This document shows positions 26,502 to 36,247 of a stretch of 64,000 bases of DNA, piece by piece (position 1 is the first letter of the stretch; each line of letters begins with the position of its first letter). A model generated the notes under the pieces. It ran no database searches. It had not been told where the DNA came from and saw only the letters and a list, made by a program, of their open reading frames with translations. The stretch lies in NCBI RefSeq assembly GCF_007995155.1, contig NZ_CP042593.1, positions 1,902,001 through 1,966,000 of the forward strand. Direction: 5' to 3'. The position numbers were made by a program, and so were the translations under genes. Origin of the DNA: Cytobacillus dafuensis (GTDB lineage Bacteria > Bacillota > Bacilli > Bacillales > Cytobacillaceae).

Positions 26502-27830
26502 TTGAGTAAAATATATGTGTTAGATACCAACGTCTTGTTACAGGACCCTTATTCGATTTTCTCATTCGAAGAAAATGAAGTGGTTATTCCAGCCGTTGTA
26601 CTAGAAGAAGTTGATTCAAAGAAACGGTATATGGACGAGATTGGCAGGAATGCAAGACAAGTATCACGGCTGATTGACAGCTTTAGAGGAACAGGCAAAC
26701 TTCATGAAAAAATCCCTCTTGAAAATGGGGGAAGCTTGCGAATTGAATTAAACCACCGTTCATTCCAGCAGCTCCAAGATATTTTTATTGAAAAAACAAA
26801 TGACAACAGAATATTAGCAGTAGCAAAAAATCTTTCATTGGAAGAAGAAACAAAGGAAAATGGCCGAACTGTAATATTAGTCAGTAAAGATGCTCTGGTT
26901 CGAGTTAAAGCGGATGCCATTGGTCTATTAAGCGAGGATTTTTTGAGTGATAGAGTCGTTGAGAATGACCATCAGTATACAGGTTTTATGGAAGCCTATA
27001 TATCACAAGATGCTTTAAACCGTTTTTACGAAAAAGGAGAGCTTCCAGTGTCTGACGTTTCATCCTTCACTGTTTATCCAAATCAATTTCTAATTATGAA
27101 GGATGAGCTAGGATCGTCAGCATCTGCAATTGGTTTTGTTGATAAATCTAGAAAAAAAATAAAAAAACTGATTTTTGACAATGATCAAATTTGGGGTATA
27201 AAGCCACGTAATGTTCAGCAAACCATTGCAATGGAGCTATTATTAAGGAAAGACCTACCGTTAGTAACATTAACAGGTAAGGCCGGTACAGGAAAAACAT
27301 TAATCGCTTTGGCTTCAGGACTATTGCAAACGGAGGACTATGGGCATTATAAAAAACTTCTTGTTGCTAGGCCGATAGTTCCTGTTGGAAAAGATATTGG
27401 TTTTCTTCCCGGAGAAAAGGAAGAAAAGCTAAGGCCATGGATGCAGCCTATCTTTGATAATCTAGAATATTTATTTAATACAAAGAAGCCTGGGGAATTA
27501 GAAGCGATTTTAGCAGGAATGGGTTCCATTGAAGTGGAAGCATTGACCTATATTAGAGGTAGAAGTATACCTGATCAATATATTATTATTGATGAAGCCC
27601 AAAATTTAACGAAACACGAGGTAAAAACAATTCTTACTCGAGTCGGAGAAGGGAGTAAAATTGTCTTAATGGGTGATCCGGAGCAAATTGATCATCCCTA
27701 TTTGGATGCTTATAATAATGGGTTAACATACGTTGTGGAGAGATTTAAGGATCAAACGATTTCAGGACATATTAAATTGATAAAAGGGGAAAGATCTGGA
27801 CTTGCACAATTAGCTGCCGATCTTTTGTAA
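26502..27830 (+). CDS. ylaK: PhoH-family ATPase with PIN domain (YlaK type)
   Basis: 442-residue fusion of an N-terminal PIN ribonuclease domain (DTNVLLQDP at 8-16, with acidic residues also near 36-38 and 101-102) and a C-terminal PhoH ATPase domain (Walker A GKAGTGKT at 259-266, Walker B YIIIDEAQN near 360). PhoH2-type proteins of this arrangement are RNA helicase-ribonucleases; here this is inferred from family. The start is TTG behind AGGAGG. Matches B. subtilis YlaK. Confidence 0.93.
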   Translation: MSKIYVLDTNVLLQDPYSIFSFEENEVVIPAVVLEEVDSKKRYMDEIGRNARQVSRLIDSFRGTGKLHEKIPLENGGSLRIELNHRSFQQLQDIFIEKTNDNRILAVAKNLSLEEETKENGRTVILVSKDALVRVKADAIGLLSEDFLSDRVVENDHQYTGFMEAYISQDALNRFYEKGELPVSDVSSFTVYPNQFLIMKDELGSSASAIGFVDKSRKKIKKLIFDNDQIWGIKPRNVQQTIAMELLLRKDLPLVTLTGKAGTGKTLIALASGLLQTEDYGHYKKLLVARPIVPVGKDIGFLPGEKEEKLRPWMQPIFDNLEYLFNTKKPGELEAILAGMGSIEVEALTYIRGRSIPDQYIIIDEAQNLTKHEVKTILTRVGEGSKIVLMGDPEQIDHPYLDAYNNGLTYVVERFKDQTISGHIKLIKGERSGLAQLAADLL

Positions 27831-27854
27831 AAGATGTTTAAGTGATAAAAGAAA

Positions 27855-27880
27855 GGGCGATAAAAAATATCGCCCTTCAT
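27855..27880. terminator. Bidirectional terminator between ylaK and the gene at 27886
   Basis: GGGCGAT and ATCGCCC pair around AAAAAAT, with A-rich and T-rich flanks. Confidence 0.82.
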
Positions 27881-27885
27881 CGGAA

Positions 27886-28383
27886 TTATTTTATTATAAA
27901 TGCTCTTACCCTTTTTATTGGATTATCTTTATTACGTCCATCTCCAAAATAAACATGGACAGGCCCATCTTCTCTTAAAGGCTTTCCTTTCAAAGAAAAA
28001 CCTAATATAAAACTCCTAGCTTCACTAAGAGGTACATGTTCTTCTCCATCATCTGAAACAATTGTAAGTGTTTCAGCGCTTTTGTCTGGTTCAGCGTTTT
28101 GTAAAAAAGGTTTCAATGGAATTCCAAATGTTCCTGTTAACACCTTTTCCTTTTCGAATTTTTTTTCAGTTTTTAATGTCGGCGGAAATACAGCACCCTC
28201 CATAATTTCTCTATCCCAATGCTTAGAAATGGACTTAGTATACTCATCTAACTCATCAACTTGCGCTGTATTAGTATTAAAAAATGAATCTAAATCAACT
28301 CTCCGGTCATCAAAAATCCACACTCCCGGATCTAAAGTTATTGAATATTTAGCATTACCACTTATTGAAATAATATTTTCCAT
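27886..28383 (-). CDS. Conserved hypothetical cytosolic protein (165 aa)
   Basis: Soluble protein without signal peptide. Conserved-looking segments are ITLDPGVWIFDDRRVDL near 14-30, SKHWDREIMEGAVFPPTLKTE near 53-73 and a C-terminal DGPVHVYFGDGR. I have seen similar Bacillus proteins annotated only as hypothetical and do not assign a function. The ORF is open to 28461, but TTTAGGAGGAG is 7 bases before ATG 28383. It is divergent from the glutaminase gene, with about 130 bases between starts. Confidence 0.8.
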   Translation of the reverse strand: MENIISISGNAKYSITLDPGVWIFDDRRVDLDSFFNTNTAQVDELDEYTKSISKHWDREIMEGAVFPPTLKTEKKFEKEKVLTGTFGIPLKPFLQNAEPDKSAETLTIVSDDGEEHVPLSEARSFILGFSLKGKPLREDGPVHVYFGDGRNKDNPIKRVRAFIIK

Positions 28384-28514
28384 TAAAACTCCTCCTAAAA
28401 AAGGCGCAAAAAAATCATTAACTACAATGTTTAGTATACAGATTATTAATGGAATTGTCATATATTGCTCTGCATGCTAGAATTCCTGTAAACAAATATA
28501 TCGGAGGGAATTCT

Positions 28515-29444
28515 TTGACTTGCCAATCAAATAAAGATTTACAAAATATTATTGATGAGGTACGTCCTTTAACTGAGGCAGGAGTGGTTGCCGATTATAT
28601 CCCCGCATTAGCAAAAGCAACTAAAAATGATTTAGCAGTAGCGATTTACGAAGCCAATAATAATTGCTTATACGCAGGAAGCTATCTGAAAAATTTTACA
28701 TTGCAAAGTATTTTAAAGGTGTTAGTTCTTGCCTTGGCCCTTCAAGATAGAGGGGTTGAGTATGTATTTGAAAGGGTCGGGATGGAGCCGACTGGAGATC
28801 CCTTTAATTCGATTTCCAAGCTTGAAACCTCGATACCTTCAAAACCGCTTAATCCGATGATAAATGCTGGAGCACTTGCAGTTACAAATATGATAAGAGG
28901 GGAAAGCGATGCAGAAAAATGGAATCGAATCATTAGTTTTGTCAAATGTTTATCTAATAAAAAGAACCTTTCTTATGACGCTGAGGTTGCAACATCAGAG
29001 CTAAAGACAGCTTGGCTTAATCGATCACTTTGCTATTTTATGAAACAGCATAATGTGATTGATGGAGACATTGAGGATTTAATGATGGTTTATACGAAGC
29101 AATGTGCCATTGAAATGAATTGTTTTGAACTTGCGAGAATTGGTGCTGTTTTTGCATTAAATGGACTAGATCCAGAAACTGGGGAAAGATTGATTCCGAT
29201 ACATATCGCAAGAATTTGTAAAACCTTCATGGTCACATGTGGAATGTACAACGCATCTGGTGAATTTGCAATTAAGGTTGGGATCCCTGCTAAAAGTGGT
29301 GTAGCAGGAGGTATTCTTGCTGTGGTACCCGAGAAATTCGGGATTGGTATTTTTGGACCATCACTCGATAAAAAAGGAAATAGTATAGCAGGTATAAAAC
29401 TACTTGAAATTCTTGCTCAACAGTATGATTTTAGTATTTTTTAA
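28515..29444 (+). CDS. glsA: Glutaminase
   Basis: Hydrolyses glutamine to glutamate and ammonia; serine-dependent beta-lactamase-like fold. 309 residues, the length of B. subtilis YlaM/GlsA2. The catalytic S-x-x-K is seen in LQSILKVL near 60-67, and PLNPMINAGAL, YTKQCAIEMNC and SGEFAIKVGIPAKSGVAGGI are family signatures. The ORF is open from 28449, but GGAGGG at 28503-28508 is 6 bases before TTG 28515, giving the family-type start MTCQSN. Confidence 0.95.
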   Translation: MTCQSNKDLQNIIDEVRPLTEAGVVADYIPALAKATKNDLAVAIYEANNNCLYAGSYLKNFTLQSILKVLVLALALQDRGVEYVFERVGMEPTGDPFNSISKLETSIPSKPLNPMINAGALAVTNMIRGESDAEKWNRIISFVKCLSNKKNLSYDAEVATSELKTAWLNRSLCYFMKQHNVIDGDIEDLMMVYTKQCAIEMNCFELARIGAVFALNGLDPETGERLIPIHIARICKTFMVTCGMYNASGEFAIKVGIPAKSGVAGGILAVVPEKFGIGIFGPSLDKKGNSIAGIKLLEILAQQYDFSIF

Positions 29445-29537
29445 TTCCTGTGAAATCCTTATTATTCTTGCTTTTTTCTTATTATAAGTATAAAATTTAT
29501 AGATAAGATGATCGCTCGGAATCGGGGGGATTGAAAG

Positions 29538-29819
29538 TTGGCTTCTGAAATGATAATAGATCATAAAGAAAAAGCAAATGCCCTATTAAAGGCAGATGCT
29601 GATAAAATATTAAAATTAATTAAAGTGCAGATGGACAATCTTACAATGCCACAGTGTCCTTTATATGAAGAGGTACTTGACACACAAATGTTTGGATTGT
29701 CTCGAGAAATAGATTTTGCTGTCCGCCTCGGCTTGATTGATGAGAAGGATGGAAAGGCTATTCTAGATAAATTAGAAAAAGAGTTATCTATTCTGCATGA
29801 TGCGTCAGTAAGAAAATAA
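29538..29819 (+). CDS. ylaN: YlaN (Fur-associated iron homeostasis protein)
   Basis: 93-residue helical protein with the same length and sequence pattern as B. subtilis YlaN ([29 protein letters not shown]). YlaN is conditionally essential and recent work links it to iron homeostasis through Fur. The start is TTG behind GGGGGGATTG. It lies directly upstream of ftsW, as in B. subtilis. Confidence 0.95.
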   Translation: MASEMIIDHKEKANALLKADADKILKLIKVQMDNLTMPQCPLYEEVLDTQMFGLSREIDFAVRLGLIDEKDGKAILDKLEKELSILHDASVRK

Positions 29820-29825
29820 AATAAA

Positions 29826-29950
29826 AAAGCGCTTGAGCCTTCGGAACAAGATTCTTCCTGAGTAGTATCAATAACGAAGGTTTCATAGACTTGTCGAATT
29901 GTCGGCACTATTACGTCCTGTATGTCTTAGGAGGCGCTATAGCTAGACAG
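29826..29950 (-). repeat. Dispersed repeat family D, copy 1 (minus orientation, diverged)
   Basis: Read on the minus strand, it opens with CTGTCTAGCTATAGCGCCT and ends with AAGCGCTT, the same ends as 44321-44442. Its middle is different and includes GTCGGCACTATTACGTCC (plus-strand 29900-29917), which resembles a hairpin module of family A at 18031-18060. Confidence 0.65.
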
Positions 29951-29957
29951 TTAAATA

Positions 29958-29998
29958 AAAACTCAAACATTCATTAATGATTGTTTGAGTTTTTTTAG
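29958..29998 (+). terminator. Terminator upstream of ftsW
   Basis: AAAACTCAAACA and TGTTTGAGTTTT pair around TTCATTAATGAT (itself a palindrome), followed by TTTT. The next 210 bases to ftsW are AT-rich with no feature that I can support. Confidence 0.9.
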
Positions 29999-30208
29999 CT
30001 ATTAAATGAATTTACATATATATTCTGTTCGAAAAAATAAGAGAAGTTGATAATGTGTCATAATAAAATTAATTAGTATGACATAATTGTGGATATTAAA
30101 TAAATAGTGTGTTACATTTAATATAACTTTTCTATATCTTCCGTGCAGGATATTTTAATGCTTTAGTCGAATAAATAAATCTACATAGAAGTTAAGGGAA
30201 GAGGCTAG

Positions 30209-31411
30209 ATGTTAAAAAAAATCTTAAAATCATATGATTATTCATTAATTATTGCAGTAGCGCTATTGTCAGTTTTTGGGCTTATTATGATTTTTAGTGC
30301 AAGTATGGTTACCTCTGTACAGTTATATGGCTATGAAAGTGATCATTTTTATAATAAGCAAAAGGTTCATCTTATTTTAGGTGCAATTGCTTTTGTTATC
30401 ATGGCAATTTTTCCTTATAAAGCCTTGTTAAGGAACAAGATTCTCGTTCCTATGGTTTTTCTTTCGTTATTTGGCTTATTTGCTGTCTTTGTATTTGGAC
30501 ATGCTACAAATAATGCATTAAGCTGGTTTAAAGTAGGAAGCAGAAGTCTACAGCCTGCTGAATTTGTTAAGCTCACAGTCATTATCTATTTGTCAGCGGT
30601 TTATGCAAAGAAACAATCATATATCAATGAGTTCAATAAAGGAGTTGTACCTCCACTAGTTTATTTGTTTCTAGTATGCTTATTGGTAGCAATCCAGCCG
30701 GATTTTGGAACAGCTGCAATTATCTTTTTGATCGCAGCTATGATCATTTTTGCATCAGGAATGAATTATAAAAATATCTTTAAGCTATGTTCCATTGGAA
30801 TTTTGATCGTGGCACCGCTTTTATTAATCATGAAAGACGAAATTTTTTCTGACGTGAGAATGGGACGATTTGAAGCATTTGCTAATCCATTTGATACTGA
30901 ATTTGGATATCATCTCGTCAATTCTTATTATGCATTAGGTTCTGGAGGGCTAAAAGGGTTAGGGCTAGGCAATAGTGTTCAGAAACTTGGTTACTTGCCT
31001 GAAGCACATACTGACTTTATTATGGCAGTTATTGCTGAAGAGCTTGGAGCATTTGGAGTTTGTTTTGTTTTACTGCTCCTTGGATATATTGTCCTTCGTG
31101 GCTTATACATTGCTTTAAAATGTAAAGATCCTTTTGGTAGTCTATTAGCAATTGGGATATCTAGTATGATTGGAATTCAAACCTTTATCAATCTTGCTGG
31201 GATATCAGGATTAATCCCGCTTACTGGGGTGCCGCTTCCATTCGTAAGCTATGGGGGTTCATCATTTCTGCAGCTATCACTTGCGATGGGGATACTCGTA
31301 AATGTATCTATGTTTGTAAAATATGAACAAAAATATAAAAGAAATATTGAAAATGATCCACCTGAACAAATTCAGACGTTTTCGGGGAAAGTTTATAATT
31401 CTCGTAAATAA
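30209..31411 (+). CDS. ftsW: Cell division SEDS glycosyltransferase FtsW
   Basis: Peptidoglycan polymerase of the divisome, working with a class B penicillin-binding protein. 400 residues with about ten membrane segments. It has the SEDS signatures, including the extracellular SYYALGSGGLKGLGLGNS segment near 250 and GIPLTGVPLPFVSYGGSS-type sequence near 345. Position between ylaN and pycA matches B. subtilis YlaO/FtsW. ATG behind GGGAAGAGG. Confidence 0.95.
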   Translation: MLKKILKSYDYSLIIAVALLSVFGLIMIFSASMVTSVQLYGYESDHFYNKQKVHLILGAIAFVIMAIFPYKALLRNKILVPMVFLSLFGLFAVFVFGHATNNALSWFKVGSRSLQPAEFVKLTVIIYLSAVYAKKQSYINEFNKGVVPPLVYLFLVCLLVAIQPDFGTAAIIFLIAAMIIFASGMNYKNIFKLCSIGILIVAPLLLIMKDEIFSDVRMGRFEAFANPFDTEFGYHLVNSYYALGSGGLKGLGLGNSVQKLGYLPEAHTDFIMAVIAEELGAFGVCFVLLLLGYIVLRGLYIALKCKDPFGSLLAIGISSMIGIQTFINLAGISGLIPLTGVPLPFVSYGGSSFLQLSLAMGILVNVSMFVKYEQKYKRNIENDPPEQIQTFSGKVYNSRK

Positions 31412-31456
31412 GTGTCCAGTCTCCACTGCGCTTTTTAATAAAGAAATCCTGGGATA

Positions 31457-31480
31457 ATCAAATGATATTATTCATTTGAT
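31457..31480. promoter_or_regulatory. Perfect 9-bp inverted repeat in the pycA promoter region
   Basis: ATCAAATGA (31457-31465) and TCATTTGAT (31472-31480) flank TATTAT. A possible -10 (TATAAG) begins at the last base. This is the layout of an operator, but the binding protein is unknown. Confidence 0.45.
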
Positions 31481-31601
31481 ATAAGACATGACAATTGTAA
31501 CAAGAGAGATTCATTGTATTTTGCGAACGGGTCGTCACTGGCCGTCGCATGTCTTGATTTTCCAGAAAAATCAAAATAATATGAAGACGAGGTGTTTTTT
31601 C

Positions 31602-34600
31602 TTGAGTAGACGCATCAACAAAGTGTTAGTAGCGAACAGAGGCGAGATAGCCATCCGTGTATTTCGAGCATGTACAGAATTAAATATCCGTACAGTAGCC
31701 ATATATTCTAAGGAAGATACCGGCGCTTTTCATCGATATAAGGCTGATGAAGCATATTTGGTTGGTGAAGGAAAAAAACCGATCGATGCTTACTTAGACA
31801 TTGAAGGTATTATTCAAATTGCCAAAAACAGTGAAGTTGATGCAATTCATCCAGGCTATGGATTTTTGTCTGAAAATATTCATTTTGCAAAACGATGCGA
31901 AGAAGAAGGCATTATTTTTATTGGACCGGAATCCAGACATTTAGAAATGTTTGGTGACAAGGTGAAAGCCAGAACCCAAGCACAGCTTGCTGAGATTCCA
32001 ATTATTCCAGGAAGTAATGGGCCAGTTAAAGGATTAGAAGATATCATTAATTTCGGTAAAAATCATGATTTCCCTATTATTATTAAAGCTTCTCTTGGTG
32101 GTGGCGGTAGGGGAATGCGAATCGTCAAAAATCTAGATGATGTAAAAGAAGCTTATGACCGTGCAAAATCGGAAGCGAAAGCAGCTTTTGGAAGTGACGA
32201 GGTTTATGTTGAGAAGTTTATTGAGAGACCTAAGCATATAGAAGTGCAAATTATTGGAGATAAAAATGGGAATATCATTCATCTCTATGAGAGGGATTGT
32301 TCTGTTCAACGCCGTCATCAAAAGGTAGTGGAAGTAGCCCCTTGTGTTTCAATTTCGGAAAATTTACGAGATGCTATTTGTGATGCAGCAGTTAGATTAA
32401 TGAAAAATGTGGATTATATCAATGCGGGAACAGTTGAATTTTTAGTTTCTGGTGATAAATACTATTTCATTGAAGTAAACCCTCGTGTGCAAGTAGAACA
32501 TACAATAACTGAAATGGTAACAGGTGTAGATATCGTTCAAACTCAAATCCTTGTTGCCGAAGGACATGCCCTTCATGGAGAAGTGATCGGAATTCCTACA
32601 CAAGACAAAATCCGTGTGAATGGATATGCAATTCAGTCTCGTGTTACAACGGAGGATCCCCTAAATAACTTTATGCCTGATACAGGTAAGATCATGGCGT
32701 ACCGTTCAGGTGGAGGCTTCGGTGTTCGTCTTGATGCTGGAAATGGCTTCCAGGGCGCGGTTATAACGCCTTTCTATGATTCATTACTTGTCAAATTATC
32801 TACACATGCCATGACATTTGAACAGTCTGCTTCGAAAATGGTTCGAAATCTCCAGGAGTTTAGAATTCGTGGAATAAAAACAAATATTCCATTTCTTGAA
32901 AATGTAGTTAAGCATCAAAAGTTTTTAAAAGGTGAATACGATACATCCTTTATTGATCAGACACCGGAATTATTCTTATTCCCTATACGGAAAGACCGTG
33001 GAACAAAAATGCTCTCCTACATTGGAAATGTTACTGTTAACGGATTTCCAGGAATTGAAAAGAAAAAGAGACCTGTATTTGACATGCCTAGATTACCGAA
33101 AATAAATAGTATTATCGACAATCAAAATGGTACGAAACAAATCCTTGATCAGTATGGAGCAGAAGGACTTGTAAAATGGGTAAAAGAACAAAAAGAAGTG
33201 CTTCTGACAGATACCACCTTTCGAGATGCTCATCAGTCATTACTCGCGACTCGAGTAAGAACAAATGACATTAAAAAAATTGCAGAGCCTACTGCTAAGC
33301 TTTTGCCTGAAATGTTTTCCTTTGAAATGTGGGGAGGAGCTACGTTTGATGTCGCATATCGTTTTTTAAAAGAGGATCCGTGGGAAAGACTAATTGACTT
33401 AAGAGAAAAAATGCCAAATGTTCTTTTCCAAATGCTTTTAAGAGGCTCTAACGCAGTTGGATATAAGAACTATCCAGATAATGTAATTCGAGAGTTTGTA
33501 GAAATGTCAGCGCATGCAGGAATTGATGTTTTTAGAATTTTTGATAGCTTGAACTGGGTTAAGGGAATGGAAATAGCAATTGAAGCAGTTAGGCAGACAG
33601 GGAAGATAGCAGAGGCTGCGATTTGTTATACAGGTGATATTTCTGACCCAACAAAAACAAAATATGATATTAATTATTATAAAAGTTTGGCTAAAGAACT
33701 CGAAGCTCAAGGTGCACATATTTTGGGGATTAAGGATATGGCCGGTTTGTTAAAGCCACAAGCAGCATATCGATTAGTTTCAGAGCTTAAAGACTCGATC
33801 AACATTCCAATCCATCTCCATACACATGATACAAGTGGAAATGGGATATATACGTATGCAAAAGCAATTGAGGCTGGAGTAGATATCGTTGATGTTGCGT
33901 TAAGCTCAATGGCGGGGTTAACGTCACAGCCGAGTGCCAACTCTTTATATTATGCATTAGAGGGAACAGATCGAAAGCCAAATATTAATATTAATGCCCT
34001 AGAACAATTATCCTATTATTGGGAAGATGTCAGGAAATTTTATCAAGATTTTGAAAGTGGTATGATGTCACCGCATTCTGAAGTATACCAGCATGAAATG
34101 CCTGGGGGGCAATATAGCAATCTTCAGCAGCAAGCAAAGGGTGTAGGTCTTGGTGAAAAATGGGATGATGTTAAGGAAATGTATTCTCGTGTAAACCAAA
34201 TGTTTGGAGATATTGTTAAAGTAACTCCATCTTCAAAAGTTGTAGGAGACATGGCTCTTTATATGGTTCAAAATCAATTAACGGAAGAAGATGTTATTAG
34301 TAAAGGAAATTCACTTGATTTTCCAGATTCCGTTGTAGAGCTATTTGAAGGGTATCTAGGACAACCATACGGCGGCTTTCCAAAAGAGCTTCAAAAGGTT
34401 ATTTTGAAAAACAAAGAACCTATCACTGTCCGCCCTGGAGAACTATTACAAAATGTGGATTTTGAGAAATTGGGAGAAAAGCTTTATAAAGAGTTAGGAA
34501 GACAAGTGACAAGCTTTGATAAGCTAGCATATGCTCTATATCCGAAGGTTTTTATGGAATATGTGAAAACGGTAGAGCAATTTGGAGATGTTTCAGTTTT

Positions 34601-35042
34601 AGATACTCCGACCTTCCTATTTGGAATGAGACTAGGAGAGGAAATAGAAATAGAAATTGAAACAGGAAAAACTTTAATAGTGAAGCTAGTTTCCATCGGG
34701 CAGCCACAAGCCGATGGCAATCGAGTAGTATATTTTGAATTAAATGGTCAACCGAGAGAAGTTGTCATCAAAGACGAAAACATTAAATCTACCGTTGCTT
34801 CAAAAATAAAGGCTGATCCCCACAATGAAAATCATATTGGCGCTTCCATGCCAGGAACTGTTATAAAGATATTGGTAGAGAAAGGCGAGAAAGTGGAAAA
34901 AGGTGATCATTTAATGATTACAGAAGCAATGAAAATGGAAACAACTGTCCAAGCACCTTTCTCTGGCATAATTAAAGATTTATTTGTTGCAAACGGCGAA
35001 GCAATTCAAACAGGAGATTTATTAATCGAATTAACAAAATAA
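31602..35042 (+). CDS. pycA: Pyruvate carboxylase
   Basis: Biotin-dependent conversion of pyruvate to oxaloacetate, the main anaplerotic step. 1146 residues (B. subtilis 1148). Domains: biotin carboxylase (about 5-455, ATP-grasp GGGGRGM near 164 and the ERDCSVQRRHQK segment), carboxyltransferase (about 530-800, LLTDTTFRDAHQSLLATR), central allosteric and PC-tetramerisation region, and biotin carboxyl carrier domain with EAMKMET near 1110. GAGGTG at 31589-31594 is 7 bases before TTG 31602; the ORF extension from 31488 is leader RNA. Confidence 0.97.
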   Translation: MSRRINKVLVANRGEIAIRVFRACTELNIRTVAIYSKEDTGAFHRYKADEAYLVGEGKKPIDAYLDIEGIIQIAKNSEVDAIHPGYGFLSENIHFAKRCEEEGIIFIGPESRHLEMFGDKVKARTQAQLAEIPIIPGSNGPVKGLEDIINFGKNHDFPIIIKASLGGGGRGMRIVKNLDDVKEAYDRAKSEAKAAFGSDEVYVEKFIERPKHIEVQIIGDKNGNIIHLYERDCSVQRRHQKVVEVAPCVSISENLRDAICDAAVRLMKNVDYINAGTVEFLVSGDKYYFIEVNPRVQVEHTITEMVTGVDIVQTQILVAEGHALHGEVIGIPTQDKIRVNGYAIQSRVTTEDPLNNFMPDTGKIMAYRSGGGFGVRLDAGNGFQGAVITPFYDSLLVKLSTHAMTFEQSASKMVRNLQEFRIRGIKTNIPFLENVVKHQKFLKGEYDTSFIDQTPELFLFPIRKDRGTKMLSYIGNVTVNGFPGIEKKKRPVFDMPRLPKINSIIDNQNGTKQILDQYGAEGLVKWVKEQKEVLLTDTTFRDAHQSLLATRVRTNDIKKIAEPTAKLLPEMFSFEMWGGATFDVAYRFLKEDPWERLIDLREKMPNVLFQMLLRGSNAVGYKNYPDNVIREFVEMSAHAGIDVFRIFDSLNWVKGMEIAIEAVRQTGKIAEAAICYTGDISDPTKTKYDINYYKSLAKELEAQGAHILGIKDMAGLLKPQAAYRLVSELKDSINIPIHLHTHDTSGNGIYTYAKAIEAGVDIVDVALSSMAGLTSQPSANSLYYALEGTDRKPNININALEQLSYYWEDVRKFYQDFESGMMSPHSEVYQHEMPGGQYSNLQQQAKGVGLGEKWDDVKEMYSRVNQMFGDIVKVTPSSKVVGDMALYMVQNQLTEEDVISKGNSLDFPDSVVELFEGYLGQPYGGFPKELQKVILKNKEPITVRPGELLQNVDFEKLGEKLYKELGRQVTSFDKLAYALYPKVFMEYVKTVEQFGDVSVLDTPTFLFGMRLGEEIEIEIETGKTLIVKLVSIGQPQADGNRVVYFELNGQPREVVIKDENIKSTVASKIKADPHNENHIGASMPGTVIKILVEKGEKVEKGDHLMITEAMKMETTVQAPFSGIIKDLFVANGEAIQTGDLLIELTK

Positions 35043-35050
35043 ATGGTTAA

Positions 35051-35086
35051 TAAAAAAGTTGCAGCAATAGGCTGCAACTTTTTTTG
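35051..35086 (+). terminator. Terminator of pycA
   Basis: AAAAAGTTGCAGC and GCTGCAACTTTTT form a strong stem that ends in a T run, just after the pycA stop. Confidence 0.93.
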
Positions 35087-35090
35087 CTAG

Positions 35091-35224
35091 GCTAATAAGA
35101 AAGTTTAAGTTTATTAAATACTAAAGTAAAGTGTGTGTTTAACTATATATATCCTGATAAGATCGCATAAGAAAACTAAGGCATTCTCCAAAATGGACTT
35201 GGCGAAAGCCTTAGTTTCTCTAAT
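35091..35224 (+). repeat. Dispersed repeat family C, copy 1
   Basis: About 134 bp beginning GCTAATAAGAAAGTTTAAG, with GATCGCATAAGAAAACTAAG in the middle and a terminal hairpin (AGAAAACTAAGGC with GCCTTAGTTTCTC). Clear copies are at 44093 and 57660, in the same orientation. Confidence 0.88.
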
Positions 35225-35269
35225 GAAATGTTCAACATTTTACCGTTTAAACTGAAATTAAGCATTATT

Positions 35270-36247
35270 TTACTGTGCTGAAACTGGAGGAGAGGATTGT
35301 ATTTTATTTTCTTCGCTTAACTCATTTTCCTCATTTAATAATTGTGCGTTTTTTTTACTTCTTGATGTAAGTAATATTAGGTAGCTTAATACACCGAATA
35401 AACATGAAATAAAAAAGGCATGGGCAAGAGCAATATACAAATTCAATTTTGAAATAACAATGAAAGCTCCTGCAATCACTTGAAGAGATACTAATATAAA
35501 GGATATAATCCATCCCCAATAAATGACTTTTTGATTTTTATAGTACTTTATCGCAAGAAGGGTAATGTATCCAATCCAAATAAAAATTAAGCCTGCTGCT
35601 GCGCGATGTCCCATTTGTACCCACTCATACATATTACTTGGAAGTGAAAAAGTGCCATTTATACAGAGTGGCCAATCTCTACAGACTAAACTTGCATTAA
35701 CATGACGAACAAGAGCACCTGTATAAACTACAAAATAGCTATAAATGGAAACTCCAATTATATGCTTTTTCATTCTCTGATCCAATATTACTTTTTCTGC
35801 ATCGAATTTTTTATCAACTTCGAATATTAGAAGTGTAAGTAGCAGTACAGAGGCAAATGAAATTAATGAAATGCCAAAATGAAGTGCAAGAACAAAATCA
35901 GATTGCCCCCAAATTACAGCTGCGGCTCCTATTAATCCTTGAAGGACTAGGAATAAAAATGAGGTAATGGATAAAAACTTAGTTTCTCTAATATGTCCAA
36001 TTGAACGCCATGTCCATATTGAAAGTATTAGCACCATAATGCCGACAGAACCAGAGACAACCCGATGAGCTAGTTCAATAATTAATTCGGGTGTAATGTC
36101 TTTTGGAAGCAACTCCCCATTGCACAGTGGCCAGGATCTTCCACAGCCCATTCCTGAGTCAGTTTTTGTAACAAGTGCTCCGCCCAACAATATGAATAAC
36201 ATTCCAATTGTCGTAAAAACAGCGAACCATTTTAATGTTCGTTGCAA
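35270..36247 (-). CDS. ctaA: Heme A synthase
   Basis: Oxidises the C8 methyl of heme O to a formyl group, making heme A for cytochrome oxidase. 325 residues with eight predicted membrane segments in two similar halves, each with conserved His residues (ELAHRVVSG near 60, MGHRAAAGL near 216, LALHFG near 123 and IALAHAF near 278), and extracytoplasmic Cys pairs ([11 protein letters not shown] near 35-45). The start is TTG behind AGGAGAAGGTG. Divergent from ctaB across a 640-base gap. Confidence 0.95.
   Translation of the reverse strand: MQRTLKWFAVFTTIGMLFILLGGALVTKTDSGMGCGRSWPLCNGELLPKDITPELIIELAHRVVSGSVGIMVLILSIWTWRSIGHIRETKFLSITSFLFLVLQGLIGAAAVIWGQSDFVLALHFGISLISFASVLLLTLLIFEVDKKFDAEKVILDQRMKKHIIGVSIYSYFVVYTGALVRHVNASLVCRDWPLCINGTFSLPSNMYEWVQMGHRAAAGLIFIWIGYITLLAIKYYKNQKVIYWGWIISFILVSLQVIAGAFIVISKLNLYIALAHAFFISCLFGVLSYLILLTSRSKKNAQLLNEENELSEENKIQSSPPVSAQ

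Noticed and set aside
31488..31601. 38-residue N-terminal extension of pyruvate carboxylase
   Set aside because: No similarity to the family, no ribosome binding site at 31488; GAGGTG points to TTG 31602.
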